Source of the DNA: Misgurnus anguillicaudatus | Lineage: Eukaryota; Chordata; Actinopteri; Cypriniformes; Cobitidae | Assembly (NCBI RefSeq): GCF_027580225.2 | Contig: NC_073346.2 | Coordinates: 887,001-951,000, forward strand | Direction of reading: 5' to 3' | DNA: 64,000 nt | Shown: positions 46,459-57,221 of the stretch, in pieces | Layout of the letters: every line of letters starts with the position of its first letter | Numbering within the stretch: the stretch's first letter is position 1 | The notes under the pieces: generated by a model | Told to the model about the DNA's origin: nothing | The model's input: the letters and a program-made list of their open reading frames with translations, nothing else | Database searches by the model: none | Made by a program: the position numbers and the translations under genes

Positions 46459-47383
46459 GTGAGAACTTTACAGTCGCATGTTATTTTAAGTGGATTCTAC
46501 TATGACAGTGCTTCCCAATCCCGGTCCTCAAGCACCACCTCCCAAAAGGTTTTAGATGTCTCCTTATTTAGCACACCTGATTTAACACATCAGCTTGTTA
46601 GGGAGACATGTTTGCCATTTTGAAAGGAGGCTGATAAGTTAAATCAGGTGCAAGGCCGTAGCCAGGATTTTTCAAATACCGAGGACAACCCCTACTTTTT
46701 TAAAAATTATTTCTATTTTTTCCATATTACAGAATAATAATAAATACGTCCAAACTACGACATAGCACAAATGTAACTGTGTCTGTGAGAATTTTGTTGG
46801 TGACTAAAAGCATCCAAAATAAATCAATGGTTACATTTCATCATCTGAAGTCTAAAGGTCTTTACACACTGGGACGTTTTTCATGCGCGTTTATCGTCGA
46901 CGTTTTACGTGACGTTTTTCTGCTTTCACACCCAAACGATTTTTACTGGCACTGAGCGGAGTGAGGTGCAAACTCACTCCCTGGACATTAGATGGCGCTT
47001 AATACAAAGCAGATATATGCCGGTACACAAGGTGGCGCTGCGAGACGTTATGCGTCTGTTCTGATACTCACTTGTCACACAGAAGAAGAGAGCCAGTCTT
47101 TACACTCACGTGTAGTCAATACACTCTATACGATTTTTGGTTAACGGGCAAACAAACAAATATGGATCTTTTAAGCAGCAGTTATATAATCTTTGTACAA
47201 ACAATATCTCTGTGAACTTGAATACATTTTAAATGAAATCTATTTGATTTGATTATTTTATCATCAGTTAATATATCAGCACTCTCCTCATAAAATTAAC
47301 TATTTTTGATAGAACACGTTATATCAAAATTAAAGCTCTTTCACAAAATATAAGGTAATGGGTGATCCGATGTGTGTACTTTT

Positions 47384-47577
47384 AACAAATCTTTTACAAG
47401 CACTTTCTCTGTTAACAATTTTCTCAAATTTCCTGCCAAATGTATTGTATGTTGTGATTTGGCTAAAGATTTAAGTTCTAATTTTAACCAATATACTCGT
47501 TTTATAGAGGGTGGGCAGGTAGAACAACGAACCACCATTTTTGTTGTGCCCAAAAATGTTGATACTCCTGCAAATTG
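47384..47577 (+). other. Orphan open segment ending at a splice donor
   Basis: Open frame with NKSFTSTFSVNNFLKFPAKC, IVCCDLAKDLSSNFNQYTRF and GGQVEQRTTIFVVPKNVDT, ending TTG|GTAAGTG. Cys-x2-Cys and the dense hydrophobic pattern make it protein-like. I do not recognise the family; it lies inside the inner hAT and may be its gene or a captured exon. Confidence 0.3.
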
Positions 47578-47810
47578 GTAAGTGTTGCCTATAAATATAA
47601 TGATGCAATAATTAGGTATGTAGTCATTACAATGAGAGGTCAACAATACTAATGTACAAATATATGCATAGTGCCAAAATGTCACGTTATGAACAATTCG
47701 TGTTTTTAATCAAACATTTATTTTTGTGAATGAACTGCAGTTTGCAATAACAATCAGAGACATGACAGTAAAATCAAATAAAACAGGAGTCAGAAATGTT
47801 GGTCCAGAAA

Positions 47811-48145
47811 AGTCACAATGACTGTAGTGCAACTGAACGGTAGTGCAAATCAACATTTAGAAATTAGACATTTTCAAATGTATTTCTTAAATGTATAAAC
47901 ATTTAAAATACATAAGTAAAATGGTATATAATAAACATTAATTTGTGTGAACAAGAACTGGCAGAGCTGTAGAGCAAATAAGTCACAATGATAGAAGTCT
48001 AAGTGAACTGTAGTGCAAATAAACATATCTATGAAATGTACATGTTCAACTGTATTTCTTGAATGTATAAACATTTAAAAAAATAACTAAATAAAATGGT
48101 ATATAATAAACATCTATAGGTGTGACCCAAAACTGGCAGAGCGCT
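47811..48145. repeat. Direct duplication, two ~170-bp copies
   Basis: Both copies contain 'cacaatga', 'gtagtgcaaat', 'aatgtataaacatttaaa', 'aaatggtatataataaacat' and 'aactggcagagc'. They diverge moderately. Confidence 0.8.
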
Positions 48146-48884
48146 CCTTCTGTGTTCCTCTTTCTCTCTTCTGTGCTTCGCTTTAAATTTTTTCCCTTTA
48201 GCATCTTTTGATAAGAGGTACATCTCCAGAGGTTCGTCTCGGACTGTTTTCTTTTGTTTAGATTGGACCTTGTCACGGCTGGTGGTGGATGAAGGATCCT
48301 GAAGACGTGCATGCTGGGGCCTCCTCACTTTTGCTCACATAATTTTTAGCAGAAATATTGCTGTGAACGCTGTAAAGATAAATTTAGTTTTCATCAGAAA
48401 CAATCTTTCATATCGAGGGCCATGCCACGATATCCATGAGGTCAATATTTGATTACAAATGTAATTAAGATTCATGGTATTTTATCTGGCTAAACAAATT
48501 CAGCAGATGTTACCTATACACAGAACACAAATTAACCTCCTAAAACCCCACCTTTGGTTTGGCTTGCATTTTAGATTCCTCCAAGCTATTTGGGGTTAGG
48601 AAGAAGCAATGAATATAATAAACAAATATTTTTCTTTGAACATGAAGCAGTGTAATTGTCCACGTTTGTGTACAACAGGTTCCAGTTACACACAATGAAG
48701 TACTATGGTGCAAACAACAAAACGTGATATCACAAGGTGTACAGGGAACATGCCATGGTATGAAGTTAATCACTGTTCAATGTCAGTGCATTACATATCG
48801 TAATGTAATGCACCAATAATCATTTGTTATTACTTGCACAGTTATAATGTAGATTTGCATTACTGGTCCGTTCAATACACTACT

Positions 48885-49282
48885 AGGCTGTCTATTTCAT
48901 ACTCCCTGTTCATTTGCATCGTTTGCACCCCTGTACTATGTACTGAATATTAGAATAACTATTCACTGCACAATAACTTAAGGCATTGCACTCTTAACTG
49001 ACTAGTTACAATCCAAATTAATTCATGCACTACTTAAATATTAATTTCACTACTGTTCTGTTTAGTTTATTATGTACATATCCATTTGTAAATTTCTGTA
49101 TATTATGTTCATAGTACCACCCATAGTAAGTGTTTACATCGTATTACATAATCCTGCACCTATGCAAATACTGATATCCTGCACTTTTTATACTGCTTTT
49201 GCACTTCTGGTTAGACCTAAACTACATTCCGTTGCCTTGTACTTGTGTAATGACAATAAAGTTGAATCTAATCTAATCATAT
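48885..49282 (+). mobile_element. LINE 3' end fragment with (AATCT)n tail
   Basis: 'ttgcacttctggttagac', 'attccgttgccttgtacttg', 'aatgacaataaagttgaatc' and a short 'taatctaatc' tail are the 3' end of a common fish LINE family, different from A-D. No coding part is present. Confidence 0.7.
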
Positions 49283-49371
49283 AGCCCACACATCTATGTA
49301 TTGTAATGTTCTAATATATATCACGTTACCTTCGAAATTCAGTCGATGTTGTGAGGAACTCCGACACCTTC

Positions 49372-49748
49372 GCTGTTTCTCAATATGCGTTCTTCAGCGA
49401 TCTTGTGTTCTCTAGTCCTTGCTCTACGTCATCATTAACAGTCGAAGTTCATTCCAATTCTCAAGAACGCAAGGACAGAGGACGCATGAAAATACCCGGA
49501 TGTGTTTTTGATATCGAGGATGCATCGAGTGCAGACTTGCGCGCTAAAATCGCTTCACGCCCCATAAGTCATTGCGGCAAAACAATGGCGGAGGTCAGGT
49601 GACCAACAGGAAGATTGCACACATCTCAATTCTCATAAGTGCATTCTGTGTTCTTTCTTCCGAGGTCGTTCTTCCGAGGTCGCCTGGCAAGTTCGATCTC
49701 CACGAGGATGCAAGTCCGTTCTTTGCGTTCTTGGAATTGAGAAACAGC
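49372..49748. mobile_element. MITE with GCTGTTTCTCAAT termini
   Basis: GCTGTTTCTCAATATGCGTTCT mirrored by GCGTTCTTGGAATTGAGAAACAGC, with CCTTC on both sides as a 5-bp target duplication. Related to 14823-15135 by ends and core 'gatgcatc'. No coding. Confidence 0.65.
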
Positions 49749-50303
49749 CCTTCTTCATAAACCTACACAGCCTCGATGCATCTTCTTTGTGTGTTTACCT
49801 AAGTCGCTAAAGGGTTTTAAAAATGGCTAAATCTAGGGACAAAGTCATCATCAAGTTGGCAACACGGCACTGCTAAGCATGTTTATACAGTGTATGAACT
49901 TGAACTAAGCCTGCTTCTGGTTGGCTAACAATGGAAATTCAGCCAGTCATCATTGGTTATGTGGTTGTCCCACCCCCTCTAACATACACAGGCTAATTAT
50001 CATCAGTTGAAGAGAAAAACATTGCCTGTCTGATAGTCTACTCGCTTCAGTGAGATTAACACGCAACATTTTAATGTCAGTAACAGTAACAACGGAAATT
50101 TATTTGATTATTTGTTACTGAAAAAATAACATTGTTAGTAACGACGTTTATTTATAACGCGTTATTTCCATCACTTCACGTGATGGTCCATAGATGCAAG
50201 GATAATTGTTTCGTCTGCTATTTTCACATCAAAATGAAACAAAACTTCAAGAAAAACTACCGAGGACATGACCTCGGTGTCCTTAATGGTAGCTACAGCC
50301 ATG
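49749..50303. other. No gene; possible hAT end
   Basis: 'gtaacgacgtttatttataa' followed by 'cgcgttatttccatcact' near 50135-50180 looks like one end of a fish hAT; no partner end was identified. Confidence 0.3.
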
Positions 50304-50375
50304 ATCCGGTGTTTTAAATAAGAAGACATCTAAAACTTTTTGGTGCTCGAGGACCAGGATTGGGAAGCACTGTAC

Positions 50376-50714
50376 TAGGGATGCACGATATATCGCATTT
50401 TATTGTCATTGTGCATCTGGTCAGTGAAGCCGGTTCCGTAACCAGAAGCAAATCACATCACCTGATTTCAGATGGAGCGCAACTTACTACACAGTCGTAT
50501 TTCACTGACAATTGGGGCAAATTTGCATTAATTACTGGGGACGTATCGCCTGCGATATGTATGCGATAAGGCCCAGCTCAGTAAACTACAAGTCAGTAAA
50601 CTACAGCTTTGTGTAGTAAATGCTGCTTCATCCGAATAGCAGGCGATGGCGATCCACTGCCAATCAAGGAACCGGCCTCACTGACGAGATGCGCATGATA
50701 TTTATGCATCGCTA
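50376..50714. mobile_element. hAT MITE, 339 bp
   Basis: TAGGGATGCACGATATATCG at the left, and TAGCGATGCATAAATATCAT read from the right; both continue to CAGTGA(A/G)GCCGGTTCC. No clean target duplication. Confidence 0.6.
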
Positions 50715-50934
50715 GATTCTACATTAGTGACAACACAGCTTAGATTATAAACATGTACACTTCTCTGAATCTGAGTTAATAGTTACAAATACAGAGCTTA
50801 TAATGTCTGTCATTGCTCAACCACAAAGACCTAAAAGTACAGCCAGCTGATTTCATAACTAATGCAGTATTACACTGTGAAGTGATTTAATGTTAATATT
50901 TTACACTACCATATAATTAACTATATTTGTGCAG

Positions 50935-51015
50935 GTGAGGTAACAGACAACGAAAATATAACAGGATGGAGACTACCTGATTCTTTGCCTATGGCCTCAG
51001 CTTCAAATGCAAGAA
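50935..51015 (+). other. Candidate phase-1 exon, 81 bp
   Basis: Between TTTGTGCAG and GTAAGA, open in phase 1: EVTDNENITGWRLPDSLPMA then SASNAR. The length and phase match the small exon-like segments near 9.5 and 15.3 kb, but no link can be shown. Confidence 0.25.
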
Positions 51016-51124
51016 GTAAGAAATGCTATATGACTGTGTATTTTGCATTATGAATACATCAAAGATGTTGATAAGTTGATCTGCGTAAGTTGTGATATAA
51101 ACAGGATATTATATATATATATAT

Positions 51125-52246
51125 TAGGGGTGTAACGATTCATCTATTACATCGATGTATCGATTTATATTCCTATGATCCAACTACATCGATCTATGCT
51201 CGGCAAGTTGGCTTTCCGGACGACATATATCGATCAAACATCGTTTTAAACGTAATCAATCGATTGAATCGATACTAAGAAATAACGCATTGAATTTAAA
51301 CACGCCAGACTCTATATTATGGATGTTTTTTCTTAGCACTTTAAATGATAATGGCGTTAAACGTTACTCGATTGAGTCTGCCTATCTGTGAAGTCATCGC
51401 CGCGCGCTAGCAGCGCAAAGACAACAAAACAGCATGGCGGATGGCGGAGGAGAAGCACACGAGCGAGAAATTATCAAGCCACCATTGCGGTCCAGTGTCT
51501 GGAAACACTTTGGCTTTTGCAAAGATGGAGATGTTCTAAATAAGTCACTCGCTGTTTGTCGGATATGTAAAGGTCAAGTAAAGTACAACGGCAACACGAC
51601 AAATCTCTCCAACCACCTACTAAGGCGCCATGGGATTGCACACAACACCGATCGTCCAGGCACCTCTTCCAGCATTCCCGCTGCAGCATCACCGCAAGGT
51701 AACATTAAAGTCACAGAAGCCTTGGGCCTCGCCGGCATGTTTAGTCAGAGACTAGGCCAAAACTCGGCTCGGGCAAAAAATATCACGGCAACAATTGCCA
51801 AGTTTATCTGCAAAGATATGCGACCCTACAGTGTGGTTGAAAACCCGGGGTTCCGTGAAATGATTAAAACATTGGAGCCAAGGTACACGATACCAAGCCG
51901 ACCACACTTCTCAGAAACGGTTATTCCTGCATTGTACGAAAGTACTAAGAATGATGTGAAGCTGTCGCTCTCTCAAGCTGAACGAGTAGCGATAACAACG
52001 GATGGCTGGACGTCATGTTCAAATCAAGGGTATGTGACAATTACCTCTCATCACATTGATCCGGATTGGAAAATGAAAACCTTTGTTTTGCAAACCAGAG
52101 TTTTAAATGAAGCCCATACTGGTAAAAATATTGGCGCGTTACTGCGTGAAGCCTGCATTGAGTGGAAAATCTCCGACAAGAATCCTGCGATTGTAACAGA
52201 TAACGCCAAGAACATGATTGTGGCCGGCGCAGAAGCCCAGTATAAC
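51125..52246 (+). mobile_element. hAT element with BED-finger transposase, 3' truncated
   Basis: Starts TAGGGGTGTAACGATTCATC in a (TA) run. The transposase frame begins at 51434. The right part is missing: coding homology stops at about 52235, just before the palindromic element at 52247. No right terminus was found beyond 56236. Confidence 0.75.
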
Positions 52247-52279
52247 TTTAACGTAACATCCAAGATCGCTGATCTTTGA
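51434..52279 (+). pseudogene. hAT transposase (ZBED-like), truncated
   Basis: 281 residues from ATG 51434. A BED zinc finger lies at residues 20-66 (SVWKHFGF, VCRICKGQVKYNGNTTNLSN, HLLRRHG; Cys42, Cys45, His61, His66). Then comes the RNase H-like start with the first two catalytic Asps: ITTDGWTSCSNQGY (D190) and AIVTDNAKNM (D256). Family members normally run to about 600-700 residues with an alpha-helical insertion, a catalytic Glu and a C-terminal hATC dimerisation domain; all are missing. The last dozen residues (from about QYNFNV) derive from the adjoining repeat. The reading frame itself has no other lesion. Confidence 0.85.
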
Positions 52280-52522
52280 CGAAATAATAACTTCCAATTG
52301 GGGATTCACAGACTGATTTATGAGCTAGTGAACTAATGAGACACACGGATAGTGTTTAAAAACAGGGCGTCTGTGTTTTTCCATTCAGAGATGAGCCTGT
52401 TTAGGACCTCCATTCACTAGGTGGCGGAATGATACGAAAGGTGAAGCAGTTACTGTGCCGTTATCAGTACAATATCGTATAGCTCTTAGCCAATCAGATT
52501 TGAGAACCAGAAAGAACTGTTG

Positions 52523-52525
<3 letters not shown>

Positions 52526-52583
<58 letters not shown>
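52526..52583. repeat. (TA)n microsatellite
   Basis: Almost pure TA, about 58 bp. Confidence 0.9.
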
Positions 52584-52585
<2 letters not shown>

Positions 52586-52738
52586 CCAACCATCTTTCTA
52601 TAACATTATTTCCATTGTTTTCACATTAAGGTCCAGCAACTGTCTGAGTTGGTGGATATTCTGTCAGAGACTGCGTGAACAACGTTATGAACAGGTATGT
52701 ATTTCTCTTGATTTGTGTAATCCTGCATAATATTTAAG

Positions 52739-52741
<3 letters not shown>

Positions 52742-52799
<58 letters not shown>
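52742..52799. repeat. (TA)n microsatellite, Tc1 target
   Basis: Almost pure TA; the Tc1 element sits at its right edge and a shorter TA run (55935-55950) continues on the other side. Confidence 0.9.
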
Positions 52800-52803
<4 letters not shown>

Positions 52804-53111
52804 CAGTCTTGTTCAAAATAATAGCAGTACAATGTGACTAACCAGAATAATCAAGTTTTTAGTATATTTTTTTATTGCTACATGGCAAACAAGTTACCAG
52901 TAGGCTCAGTAGATTCTCAGAAAACAAATGAGACCCAGCATTCATGATATGCATGCTCTTAAGGCTGTGCAATTGGGCAATTAGTTGAAAGGTGTGTGTT
53001 AAAAAAATATAGCAGTGTGGCATTCAATCACTGAAACAGGTGTGAATCAGGTGGCCCCTATTTAAGGATGAAGCCAACACTTGTTGAACATGCATTTGAA
53101 AGCTGAGGAAA

Positions 53112-54110
53112 ATGGGTCGTTCAAGACATTGTTCAGAAGAACAGCGTACTTTGATTAAAAAGTTGATTGGAGAGGGGAAAACCTATAAAGAGGTGCAAAA
53201 AATGATAGGCTGTTCACCTGAAATGATCTCCAATGCCTTAAAATGGAGAGCAAAACCAGAGAGACGTGGAAGAAAACGTAAGACAACCATCAAAATGGAT
53301 AGAAGAAGAACCAGAATGGCAATGGCTCAGCCAATGATCACCTCCAGGATGATCAAAGACAGTCTGGAGTTACCTGTAAGTACTGTGACAGTTAGAAGAC
53401 GTCTGTGTGAAGCTAATCTATTTTCAAGAATCCCCCGCAGAAGTCCAAGAAGTCCCTCTGTTAAAAAAAAGGCATGTGCAGAAGAGGTTACAATTTGCCA
53501 AAGAAGACATCAACTGGCCTAAAGAGAAGTGGAGGAACATTTTGTGGACTGATGAGAGTAAAATTGTTCTTTTTGGGTCCAAGGGCCACAGGCAGTTTGT
53601 GAGAAGACCCCCAAACTCTGAATTCAAGCCACAGTACACAGTGAAGACAGTGAAGCATGGAGGTGCAAGCATCATGATATGGGAATGTTTCTCCTACTAT
53701 GGTGTTGGGCCTATTTATCGCATACCAGGGATCATGGATCAGTTTGCATATGTTAAAATACTTGAAGAGGTCATGTTGCCCTATGCTGAAGAGGACATGC
53801 CCTTGAAATGGTTGTTTCAACAAGACAATGACCCAAAACACACTAGTAAACGGGCAAAGTCTTGGTTCCAAACCAACAAAATTAATGTTATGGAGTGGCC
53901 AGCCCAATCTCCAGACCTTAATCCAATTGAGAACTTGTGGGGTGATATCAAAAATGCTGTTTCTGAAGCAAACCAAGAAATGTGAATGAATTGTGGAATG
54001 TTGTTAAAGAATCATGGAGTGGAATAACAGCTGAGAGGTGCCACAAGTTGGTTGACTCCATGCCACACAGATGTCAAGCAGTTTTAAAAAAACTGTGGTC
54101 ATACAAGTAA
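53112..54110 (+). pseudogene. Tc1-like transposase, frameshifted
   Basis: The N-terminal paired-like helix-turn-helix region starts MGRSRHCSEEQRTLIKKLI and continues with YKEVQKMIGCSPEMISNALK, then a GRKRKT hook-like motif and a second helical domain. A frameshift near 53450 leads into RLQFAKEDINW and the catalytic core: ILWTDESK (D), FQQDNDPKHTS (D) and SPDLNPIENLWGDIK (E), with 34 residues between the last D and E, so DD34E. A second one-base slip near 53970 puts the C-terminus (NELWNVVKESW, CHKLVDSMPHRCQAVLK) in another frame, ending at 54110. It would cut and paste the element at TA sites if intact. Confidence 0.9.
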
Positions 54111-54270
54111 ATTTTAGTTTAGTGATTCACAGGATTGCTAAATCCCAGAAAAAAAAATGTTTGTACAAAATAGTTTTGAGTTTGTACAGTCAAAGGTAGA
54201 CACTGCTATTTTTTTGAACACACCCCTTTCAACTAATTGCCCAATTGCACAGCCTTAAGAGCGTGCATAT

Positions 54271-55783
54271 TAGGGGTGTGCATTGCCATTGCCCTCACAA
54301 TGCAATTCAATTACGATTCACCAGGTAACGATTCAATTCAATTCGATTCTGCGATGCATTGCGATGCATCAGAATTCTACTGTACACAACAAGGCAAATT
54401 TTTTAAAAAGTCAAGTGCAACTATTCTCAACAAAAACGGAAGCTGAGCAGCTTTAAGACAATGACAATTATATACCTGAGCAGGGCTCGCAAAATTTTAA
54501 AATCCCTGGTAGCCCTTCGGACAGACACTCTTTACTTTTTTGGTAGCCCGAAATGAATATAAGTAGCCCAAATAAAAAATGCACTGATTTCCATGTAAGT
54601 TAAGCCAACTATTCCTGCCCATCCCCAGCTAACAATTTGGTTCCCAAAACGTTCCCTTATTTTCCAAGGTTTTTGGTTAGCCAGGAATGTTTTTTTAAAG
54701 AAAATAAACATTCCCCTAATGTTATTTTTAGGTTATTTTAACGTTCCCCTAAGGTTAGAATAATTTAATCATGTTACTGAAATATTATATGAATGTATTA
54801 TAACACAGGTTATTTTTTTTAAAAATACCTCAACACATCACGTATTGTATTTAGATAACATGGTATTTTATCAAATAAACAACCACTGACTTTAAACACA
54901 ATATAGAAGACTTAAAGCAGATATTTATTAAAAAGGAACATAAGGAATGTTCCCCGAATGTTAGACTCTGAGGTAAAACGAAATGACAAACACACATTCT
55001 ATTCGCTTTAGGTAACCATATCTTACCACTGCTGTTTAGTCACCTATCAGCTTGTAACATCATATCCTCTCAATAGCCTAGATGTGTCAAATCTATCGGA
55101 AATCACTCAAACATATTTTCCTTCTCACATATTTAAGTTACTAACTGTAGAAAGAAAAAATAAACGCTAAAACAATGTTAGTCTATGAGGTAAAAATGAA
55201 ATGACGTTATTTTATTAAATGACTTGAGTTCGCGCAAGCAGGTGCTCGTGAAGAGCGTAGCCGGGTGAAGCGCGTGCGGAGGGTCGCGCGCATATCAGAC
55301 GTGCACATTAAAGGATGGGTTTATTTATGCTTTCACTCGATTTCCTGACAGTTTCACTTGTTACGTGAGGATAATGACTGACAAGAGGACGCCGCCTAAC
55401 TAAATCTGAGACAAAGCAAAAACATTAAAATATTATTTCCTCCCCAAGATACCCCGATGGGCAGGGTGAAGATACATTTTGGTAGCCCGACAGGAATTAG
55501 CGCCGAGACGAGCAATTTTGCGAGCCCTGCATGTCTGAGATGAGAATTTTACACACAACGTAAGTCTTGTCTAGTTTCCCATTAACTTCATAGAATCCGA
55601 AATGTGCCCATATGTCCAATTTCCATGGAAAAGGGTGCGTTTTTATTTACCCGTCTATCACGGTCATCTCTCTCCAGAAAATAAACAGTGACATAATCGA
55701 TTATGGCAATTGCTGCATCGATGCTGAATCGGGCATGCGTGCATTGCGATGCATCGCCGAATCGATTATTGTTGACACCCCTA
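54271..55783. mobile_element. Non-autonomous hAT in the Tc1 right terminal repeat
   Basis: Ends TAGGGGTGTGCATTG and GTTGACACCCCTA with a perfect duplication GTGCATAT (54263-54270, 55784-55791). The uninterrupted target is visible in the Tc1 left repeat around 52945. 'gcattgcgatgcatc' motifs occur at both ends. It contains another element (54480-55530). Confidence 0.9.
54480..55530. mobile_element. hAT-like element nested in the hAT at 54271
   Basis: GCAGGGCTCGCAAAATT/AATTTTGCGAGCCCTGC perfect inverted ends. Flanks ATACCTGA and ATGTCTGA match at six of eight positions. 'ggtagcccg' occurs inside both ends. No coding. Confidence 0.7.
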
Positions 55784-56236
55784 GTGCATATCATGAATGC
55801 TGGGTCTTGTTTGTTTTCTGAGAATCTACTGAACCTACTGGTAACTTGTTTGCCACGTAGCAATAAAAAATATACTAAAAACCTTGATTATTCTGGTTAG
55901 TCACATTGTACTGCTATTATTTTAAACAAGACTCTATATATATATATATTACACAACAGTTCTTTCTGGTTCTCGAATCTGATTGGCTAAGAGGCGTGCA
56001 ATATTCTACTGATAACGGCACAGTAACCGCTTCACCTTTCGTATCATTCCGCCACCTAGTGAATGGAGGTCCTCTAAACAGGCTCATCTCTGAATGGAAA
56101 AACTGCATGCACACACGGACACACTCAAACGCTCTCCGTGTGTCTCATTAGTTCACTAGCTCGTAAATCAGTCTGTGAATCCCAATCGGAAGTTATTATT
56201 CCGTCAAAGATCAGGGCTCTTGGATGTTACGTTAAA

Positions 56237-56832
56237 CTTAATGGGAGTAATGTCTTGTCACATCATGTGGACGATTAACACTTGGAAAGAGGAATGTAAA
56301 CTATTTTTTTCTGGAGCAATATCTCTTCTCAGAACGCGAAAACACAGTGGAACTGCAGGTAAGCACCGCAGCTTTTAAATGTGGACATTGATCATTTACT
56401 TTATCGTGACATGACTATTAAAACATGCTATGAGATATCGCCACTGATATATTTATAAGCAGCATGCAAATACATCTCTCTGACACTTATAAAAAACAGT
56501 TTTATATAGTACTGACAAGAACAAAGTTTAATAATAATCGAGTGCTCGTATCGCGTTAAGAGTAAATGGGAAAGCAATAGTAACATTATATAAGTATAGT
56601 TTTATTCACTTTTACCTCGCGCCAAAACAATAACAACACAAAAGACACTTAATATGAATAAAAAAACAAGTAATAGTTTGATCATGACGCCAAATACTGC
56701 TGATTTGATCTCATTTTTGACCATCAAAAAAAAACAAGGCCAACATGAGAGCCAGGGAATCCCTGTCAGAGATGTAGCCCAGAGAGGGCGGTGGTCAGCG
56801 GGGCGAGTGAACACTTACGTCCGCACATGCTT
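56237..56832. other. No gene recognised
   Basis: A/T-rich stretch; a donor-like CAG|GTAAGC near 56360 is the only signal noticed. Confidence 0.35.
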
Positions 56833-56973
56833 TGGTTCCCTTTCAGTCGGTCATTACGACGTCACGTCGTGACCGACGAATTGGGAACTCGCTTAGAGAG
56901 ACCAATCTGCTTCGTAAACTACTAAAATGCCAATGAACTAAAATGCCAATGAACTTGGCATTGAGATATTTGC
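56833..56973. mobile_element. DIRS terminal repeat, left part (interrupted by LINE B)
   Basis: 'ttccctttcagtcggtcatt' to 'ggcattgagatatttgc' matches the terminal repeat of the DIRS element at 31334-35047. It breaks off at 56973 and resumes at 63223. A small internal duplication 'aaaatgccaatgaact' is present. Confidence 0.8.
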
Positions 56974-57221
56974 CAAGCATCGTGCATCAGAGCTCCGTCA
57001 GAGCTCCGTCGAGTTTATCATCCAAATCCTATTTTCTGACTACCTTGTTCCTATTTATATAATATAACATATTCGTTTATCTCAAGAATACTTTACCGTG
57101 TCGACTATTGAGCAGTACTACCACGTGAAACGATTTATCACTGCTAAACACCCAGTGTTAGCATATAGCCCGCTAGCATCAACAAACAGGTGCCGGTTTA
57201 AGTTACCATTTTGCCGATCTA

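Larger units (their letters stand above)
46651..50303. mobile_element. hAT-like element (inner), 3.65 kb, composite
   Basis: Ends CAAGGCCGTAGCCAGG and (reverse) CATGGCTGTAGCTACC; duplication ATCAGGTG/ATCCGGTG (46643-46650, 50304-50311), one mismatch. Inside are a possible exon (47384-47577), a 170-bp duplication, a LINE 3' end and a MITE. No hAT transposase is recognised. Confidence 0.6.
46506..50372. mobile_element. hAT MITE (outer), split by a larger hAT
   Basis: Ends CAGTGCTTCCCAATCCCGG and CCAGGATTGGGAAGCACTG. Flanks TACTATGA and TACTAGGG share five of eight bases; the right one is altered by the next hAT MITE. The element is split at 46650/50304 by an inner hAT; joining the pieces gives 'aaatcaggtgttttaaataa', a normal interior. 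Confidence 0.7.
52804..55934 (+). mobile_element. Tc1/mariner element with long inverted repeats
   Basis: Terminal repeats of about 210 bp: CAGTCTTGTTCAAAATAATA at the left, mirrored at 55912-55934. The inserted target is a TA dinucleotide. It encodes a decayed transposase (53112-54110). The right repeat is split by a hAT at 54271. Without it the element would be about 1.6 kb, the normal Tc1 size. Confidence 0.9.
52247..56236. mobile_element. TTAA-flanked palindromic element, split by Tc1
   Basis: The left arm 52247-52535 and right arm 55940-56236 are reverse complements, including 'cgtaacatccaag', 'cctccattcactaggtggcg' and 'gaaccagaaagaactgttgt'. TTAA occurs at both outer ends (52248-52251, 56232-56235). 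Between the arms are two (TA)n runs, about 160 bp of other sequence and the Tc1 element. Without Tc1 it would be under 1 kb. Confidence 0.75.

Noticed and set aside
53488..53976. 162-residue minus-strand frame
   Set aside because: Antisense of the Tc1 transposase.
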